17,939 nt of DNA from Eubacterium sp. CAG:841 (GTDB lineage: Bacteria > Bacillota > Clostridia > Oscillospirales > CAG-272): positions 1-17,939 of the forward strand of contig FR898206.1 in the NCBI GenBank assembly GCA_000437375.1, in the 5' to 3' direction. The translations under genes and the position numbers were made by a program. Shown piece by piece: positions 15,069 through 17,939 of the stretch. Below the pieces are notes generated by a model. That model worked only from the letters and a program-made list of their open reading frames with translations, had not been told where the DNA came from and did no database searches. The number at the start of each line of letters is the position of its first letter. Positions within the stretch are counted from its first letter, which is position 1.

Positions 15069-15215
15069 GCTCCGAGGGAATCGAAGGAGCGGAAGTGAAT
15101 GACAGCCTTAGATGGCTGTCAGAGCCGCGACGACCGAGCGGTATCGTGCTGCGAGAATCGATTCCCGTAGGGTAAAGGTGCTTTTTTTGCTCCGTCCCGG
15201 ACGCAAGCGTCGGGC
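15064..15215 (+). repeat. Structured non-coding repeat downstream of tRNA-Glu
   Basis: No ORF explains this stretch, which holds several pairing arms. GCTCC (15069-15073) pairs with GGAGC (15086-15090). GGGAATCGA (15076-15084) pairs with TCGATTCCC (15158-15166). TGACAGCC (15100-15107) pairs with GGCTGTCA (15114-15121) around TTAGAT. A late hairpin CCCGGACGC/GCGTCGGG sits at about 15196-15213. GGGAATCGAA (15076-15085) is the exact reverse complement of the tRNA T-arm TTCGATTCCC, and 15158-15171 is a sense copy of the tRNA 3' part. TTTTTTTGCTCCG occurs at both ends (15062-15074 and 15182-15194). It could be an interspersed palindromic repeat, a small RNA, or the scar of recombination at the tRNA. 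Confidence 0.6.
15158..15171 (+). repeat. Partial second copy of the tRNA-Glu 3' end
   Basis: TCGATTCCCGTAGGG here repeats 15009-15022 of the tRNA (T-arm and start of the 3' acceptor strand), in the same direction about 150 bases downstream. It is followed by AAAGGTGCTTTTTTTGCTCCG, which resembles the right half of the tRNA terminator and its flank (15052-15074). The left terminator arm is missing. Short 3' tRNA duplications are typical of attachment-site scars or tandem tRNA decay, but no integrase is in the window. Confidence 0.55.
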
Positions 15216-15224
15216 AATATTATG

Positions 15225-15650
15225 TCAATTATGATGCTTTTTTAATGCTTTACGATGCTTCATATAATAGCTGTAAAATTCATCAGGTAACAAATCAATT
15301 TGCATAGATGTATAATTGCTTTGAAAATATGAATACCGACTTGAGTGCATATCAAATATGATAGAGCGCAATGTATCTCTCGATTTATCGGCAAGACTTA
15401 CAACATCGCTGCCATACGATATATTTTCAATAAACTGTGCATTTTGCAGCGTTGATATAATGTCAACGATGATGCTGATTGCTTTGCTGTAGCACGAGAA
15501 ACAAGCCCGGAAGCTTAAATTGTCATTAACGTCAATTGAAAAGATTATCAAGTCGTTAATGACAAATTCATTGTCCGATATTACTTTCTTTTTTAATATA
15601 CCACCAAAAATCAAAGTATGTTTGATAATAGAAAAATTACTATTCTCCAA
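15225..15650 (-). CDS. Hypothetical protein in an AT-rich patch, probably 5'-truncated
   Basis: An open frame of 141 codons from TTG at 15650; I do not recognise the family. It has no signal peptide. The N-terminal half is rich in Ile, Asp and Asn, there is a C-x-x-C (CFSC), and the tail is basic (KALKKHHN). The TTG has no SD. The same frame remains open and protein-like upstream for about 16 codons (reading NDKSPPEIIKCLEN) before an in-frame TAG near 15700. This suggests the real start has been lost or lies beyond a nonsense mutation. GC content is visibly lower than in the flanking genes (lines counted by hand are about 23-30% against 42-53% elsewhere). It lies downstream of a ParB-like fragment in the same direction. 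Reading it as a pseudogene is a fair alternative. Confidence 0.4.
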   Translation of the reverse strand: MENSNFSIIKHTLIFGGILKKKVISDNEFVINDLIIFSIDVNDNLSFRACFSCYSKAISIIVDIISTLQNAQFIENISYGSDVVSLADKSRDTLRSIIFDMHSSRYSYFQSNYTSMQIDLLPDEFYSYYMKHRKALKKHHN

Positions 15651-15724
15651 ACATTTTATAATTTCAGGCGGGGATTTGTCATTTGATATTTTTAGAAACT
15701 ATATAAAAACTCTCTACACCCATA

Positions 15725-15859
15725 TTATTTTACCGACCTCACCTTTGCGGTTTTTATTCCCAGCGATTTTAATGTTTGGGCAGTATGGTGACCACTTTGT
15801 ATTTCGTATAGCCCACGTCCAATTGATTTTACACTAAGATATTCATATTCACCAAACAT
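15725..15859 (-). pseudogene. ParB/sulfiredoxin-like domain fragment (44 codons)
   Basis: A short open frame from ATG 15859 to TAA 15725. The core reads RGLYEIQSGHHTAQTLKSLG, then IKTAKV. This follows the ParB-like nuclease pattern (yei-GHhR-xxA-xxLGi-xt-v-v), in which GHRR is the nucleotide-binding motif; here it is G-H-H-T. The usual ParB N-domain is about 90 residues, so this is roughly the second half. There is no SD, and an in-frame TGA lies just upstream. It is most likely a remnant of a plasmid, phage or integrative-element gene. It sits 33 bases after the vanY paralogue's stop, in AT-rich DNA. The family call comes from pattern recognition only. Confidence 0.4.
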
Positions 15860-15892
15860 TGTGTTTGACCGATTTCATCGACGCATTTCTTT

Positions 15893-16765
15893 TTATCTTT
15901 TCGCCCAGATATAATACCCTCCGGCATTATCGGGAGAAACATAAATGTTTCCATCCGTATCGGGAAAGTGTAGCTTCCTCTCCGAACCGGACTGATGAGA
16001 TATAACATAATCTCCGTAAGAATAGAATTTGCCATCCTCGTAAAGAGAGGCATATTCTTCAAGCGTAATTTTACTGCGGTATATTATCTCGGCGTGCGGC
16101 TCGCTTACATAACGCAGATGCCAAGGCTCATATTCGACACCCGTAAGCTCTTCGCCCCACATAGGATAACGTATGATAAACCCGAACTTATATGAATTTT
16201 TCGCTATCCATCTGCCGACTTCGCTGTTTATAAATCTCTTCTGCGGATATCCGTCTATCTTCACATCAACAGCAAGTCCCGTTTCGTGTTCGCTTGTTCC
16301 TGCGGGAACTGCGTAAGGATTGTTTTCATATACCCACGCCTGATATTCGCGCGTTCTGTATGTGCTTGTCAGAATCAGCTCTTTGCCGAAGCGATTTTTA
16401 ACCTCCGCGAAAAGACGCTCCATATCATAAAGCGCATAAGTGCTGACACTGTTCTTGTCGTCTACTATAGCAACAGCGGGAACATCCTGCTCCGAAAGCG
16501 GATGCGAAGAATTCACGAGCCAAAGTACATTACTGTATATTATGCCTTCCGTACCCTCAAGCTCCGATATTTCAAGACTTTTAAGCGTTGCTGTATCAAC
16601 GCTTATCTGTGAAAGAATTCCTTTCTCTCCTTTTCTCATTCCGTCGATAAACCCGTAAATACGCCAGAAATGATATCTTAAAACATATGCGGAAAATAGC
16701 GCCGCCGCCATTAAAACAGCGCAAAGGACTATTATAAGAAGTCTTTTTTTATTTGTCTTTGTCAA
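15893..16765 (-). CDS. Membrane-anchored M15B/VanY-type D-alanyl-D-alanine carboxypeptidase
   Basis: A 290-residue zinc peptidase acting on peptidoglycan outside the membrane. Residues 9-30 are an uncleaved anchor helix (LLIIVLCAVLMAAALFSAYV) after a basic head (KTNKKR). An extracytoplasmic stem spans 31-125. The M15 domain has TSTYRTREYQ at 133-142, S-E-H-E-T-G-L-A-V-D at 158-167 (His160, Asp167) and E-P-W-H at 213-216. A C-terminal extension of about 50 residues (235-290) is rich in Tyr, Gly and Ser. The start is TTG at 16765, supported by AGAGGTGAT on the - strand (16771-16779) 5 bases away and by a 4-base overlap with the comF stop (TTGA). It resembles the peptidase at 14229 only in the catalytic domain. 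No van regulatory genes are present, so a role in wall maturation is likely. Confidence 0.92.
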   Translation of the reverse strand: MTKTNKKRLLIIVLCAVLMAAALFSAYVLRYHFWRIYGFIDGMRKGEKGILSQISVDTATLKSLEISELEGTEGIIYSNVLWLVNSSHPLSEQDVPAVAIVDDKNSVSTYALYDMERLFAEVKNRFGKELILTSTYRTREYQAWVYENNPYAVPAGTSEHETGLAVDVKIDGYPQKRFINSEVGRWIAKNSYKFGFIIRYPMWGEELTGVEYEPWHLRYVSEPHAEIIYRSKITLEEYASLYEDGKFYSYGDYVISHQSGSERKLHFPDTDGNIYVSPDNAGGYYIWAKR

Positions 16766-17469
16766 ATGATATCACCTCTTTTATGTTCTTTTTTGGGAGT
16801 AAACGCTACCGTAAGCGAAGCTATATATTCCGCCCCGAGAGCTTTTGCAATCTTGGCACAGCTTGATATAGTGCTGCCCGTAGTCGTAACATCGTCTACT
16901 ATTATAACCTTATACGGAGCTTTGACATTCTTCGCACCGGAATATGCGCTTTCGGCATTATCACGTCTTTCCTGTGCGGTAAGCTCCTTTTGCTTCTGCG
17001 AGCTTTTCCCATGCACAAAAAGTGTTTGCATCGGAATTTCGGTCAGGCGCGATATTATTTTGCAAAGCTCCTTTGCGTGGTCAAAGCCGTATTCGTCTAT
17101 GCTTTCCCTGCTTCTCGGAACATATGTAAGCACACATTCCGAAAATCCGCCTATATCTGTTATTGCCGAAATCAAGGCTCGTTTGCATTCGATTGCAAGA
17201 AATTCGCGCAGACGTCTGCTGTTTTTATGTTTGAGAGAATATATAAGCTTTCTTGATATTCCTTCGTCGAATTCAAAGACGTGGATTTCCGTGTCAACTC
17301 CGTCTATGTGATGGCATCTGCAATCAGCCTGTGGTCTGCCGCAGATATTGCAGGGCTTGTCGCAGATGGTTTTATATTTTTCGATGCAATCATTGCAAAG
17401 ATATTCGCCGTGCGTCACCTTTCCGCACAGCAGGCATTTGGGAGGAAAGATAAGCTCAGTCAGTTTCAC
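16762..17469 (-). CDS. comF: ComF-family phosphoribosyltransferase-like protein
   Basis: A 235-residue relative of competence protein ComFC/GntX. Two N-terminal zinc-binding Cys clusters are visible: C12, C15, C25, C28, and C40, C43, C50, C52. The type I phosphoribosyltransferase fold follows, ending in the PRPP loop VIIVDDVTTTGST (188-200). In Gram-positive competence ComFC helps DNA uptake with helicase ComFA, but the family is also found in non-competent bacteria. The start is GTG at 17469, with GGGAGG (17480-17485) 10 bases upstream. TTG 17478 is too close to that SD, and ATG 17499 would put the SD inside the gene. It overlaps the recD2 end by 14 bases and the vanY stop-start by 4, so the three genes form one operon. 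No comFA is seen. Confidence 0.92.
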   Translation of the reverse strand: MKLTELIFPPKCLLCGKVTHGEYLCNDCIEKYKTICDKPCNICGRPQADCRCHHIDGVDTEIHVFEFDEGISRKLIYSLKHKNSRRLREFLAIECKRALISAITDIGGFSECVLTYVPRSRESIDEYGFDHAKELCKIISRLTEIPMQTLFVHGKSSQKQKELTAQERRDNAESAYSGAKNVKAPYKVIIVDDVTTTGSTISSCAKIAKALGAEYIASLTVAFTPKKEHKRGDII

Positions 17470-17939
17470 TTTCGTCAAACCTCCCGAGAAAATATTCAAG
17501 CCCCGTATAACGCTTTGTCTGACGGTTATTGTCTACCATCATATCGGCAACCGCTCCGTCACCGACAAGGACTACCATATTCTGCGCTCTTGTTATCGCC
17601 GTATAAAGAAGATTTCTCGTAAGCAGCTTCGGCGTATATCGGTAAAGCGGAATAATCACTATCGGATATTCACTGCCCTGACTTTTATGCACTGTAACAG
17701 CATAAGCAAGTTCAAGCTCCTCTGCCGATACAAAATCATATTCAACTGTTTTGCCATCGTAATCGACGGTTATTTTTTCTTCGGAATTACTTATTCTGAC
17801 TATAACTCCGATATCTCCGTTGAAAACGCCCGTTCCTTCTCCGCCGTCCGGACGAGTCCATGTTATACCGTAATTGTTTTTTACCTGCATAACCTTGTCT
17901 CCCTCGCGAAGCACTGTCGTTCTGCGTCTGAACTCCTTC
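17456..17939 (-). CDS. recD2: RecD2-type DNA helicase, C-terminal part (continues past the window)
   Basis: The last 160 or so residues of a superfamily 1B 5'-3' DNA helicase. The frame stays open to the window edge (KEFRRRTTVLREGDKVMQ), so the GTG at 17914 is an internal codon, not a start. Visible marks are GDKVMQVKNNY, the SH3-like FNGDIGVIVRI, and the UvrD/RecD C-terminal motifs AYAVTVHKSQGSEYP (motif V) and LLYTAITRAQNMVVLVG (motif VI, with the arginine finger in TRA). These are very close to the family consensus. RecD2 works in replication-fork and repair processes in bacteria lacking RecBC. A recD2-comF order is frequent in Clostridia. Nothing can be said here about the N-terminal domain or Walker A. 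Confidence 0.93.
   Translation of the reverse strand, partial: KEFRRRTTVLREGDKVMQVKNNYGITWTRPDGGEGTGVFNGDIGVIVRISNSEEKITVDYDGKTVEYDFVSAEELELAYAVTVHKSQGSEYPIVIIPLYRYTPKLLTRNLLYTAITRAQNMVVLVGDGAVADMMVDNNRQTKRYTGLEYFLGRFDESETD

Noticed and set aside
15122..15173. A second, degenerate tRNA gene
   Set aside because: Only the T-arm and part of the acceptor strand match; no anticodon arm or D-arm can be folded.
15520..15837. Open frame of 105 codons on the + strand in the AT-rich patch
   Set aside because: It overlaps the - strand ORF and the ParB-like fragment, has no SD, and its composition is what an antisense frame of AT-rich DNA gives.
15650..15859. Near-repeat ATGTTTGGTGAATA / ATGTTTGGAGAATA at the heads of the two AT-rich frames
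   Set aside because: A 14-base match with one mismatch in AT-rich DNA, in different reading contexts; not enough to call a repeat.
15829..16062. Open frame of 77 codons on the - strand
   Set aside because: It is an alternative frame of the end of the vanY paralogue, whose M15 motifs and C-terminal tail are in the longer frame.
14229..16765. Vancomycin-resistance locus
   Set aside because: VanY-type M15 peptidases alone are common wall enzymes; no ligase, dehydrogenase, VanX or two-component regulator is present.
17456..17914. Treating the RecD2 frame as a whole 152-residue gene from GTG 17914
   Set aside because: The frame continues with family-like residues to the window edge, and RecD2 enzymes are several hundred residues longer.
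1..17939. CRISPR arrays, insertion sequences, integrases, origins
   Set aside because: I saw no regularly spaced repeats, transposase or recombinase motifs, or DnaA-box clusters on either strand.

Overview
The window looks like chromosomal DNA of an anaerobic, low-to-mid GC Bacillota member, most likely class Clostridia (Oscillospirales or a neighbouring gut lineage). The grounds are the tlyA-nadK-argR-recN order, a tyrosine T-box leader on tyrS, S-layer homology domains, a recD2-comF pair, strong AGGAGG-type ribosome binding sites and A/T-rich wobble codons. The lineage is an inference; no 16S or marker comparison was possible.

Region 1 (1-5500, + strand): tlyA, nadK, argR and recN are closely packed. 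A consensus promoter then drives a tyrosine T-box riboswitch and tyrS, closed by a terminator shared with the convergent gene.

Region 2 (5498-6850): a cation diffusion facilitator on the - strand with a doubled C-terminal domain. A divergent promoter region separates it from the next + strand cluster.

Region 3 (6829-14891, + strand): a membrane-anchored, apparently inactive NERD-like protein, a small SLH-domain protein, three RNA-modification enzymes (TrmH-family, TrmN6-like, RsmI), nagA, metG, tatD and a secreted M15/VanY peptidase. Many junctions overlap or are close, so most are probably co-transcribed. The start of the vanY gene carries two hairpins: one covers its ribosome binding site and the other has the form of a complete intrinsic terminator inside the coding sequence.

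Region 4 (14900-15890): a tRNA-Glu(CTC) with its own promoter and terminator, then about 150 bases of structured repeat containing sense and antisense pieces of the tRNA T-arm. After that comes an AT-rich patch with a hypothetical ORF lacking a good start and a short ParB-like fragment. This is the only accessory-looking part of the window.

Region 5 (15893-17939, - strand): recD2 (C-terminal part only), comF and a second, membrane-anchored VanY-type peptidase, with overlapping reading frames.

Most of the window is housekeeping: ribosome and tRNA modification, aminoacylation, repair, and wall recycling. The points most worth checking are the terminator inside vanY, the tRNA-linked structured repeat, the active-site-less NERD protein with a strong SD facing ACG rather than ATG, and the decayed AT-rich patch.
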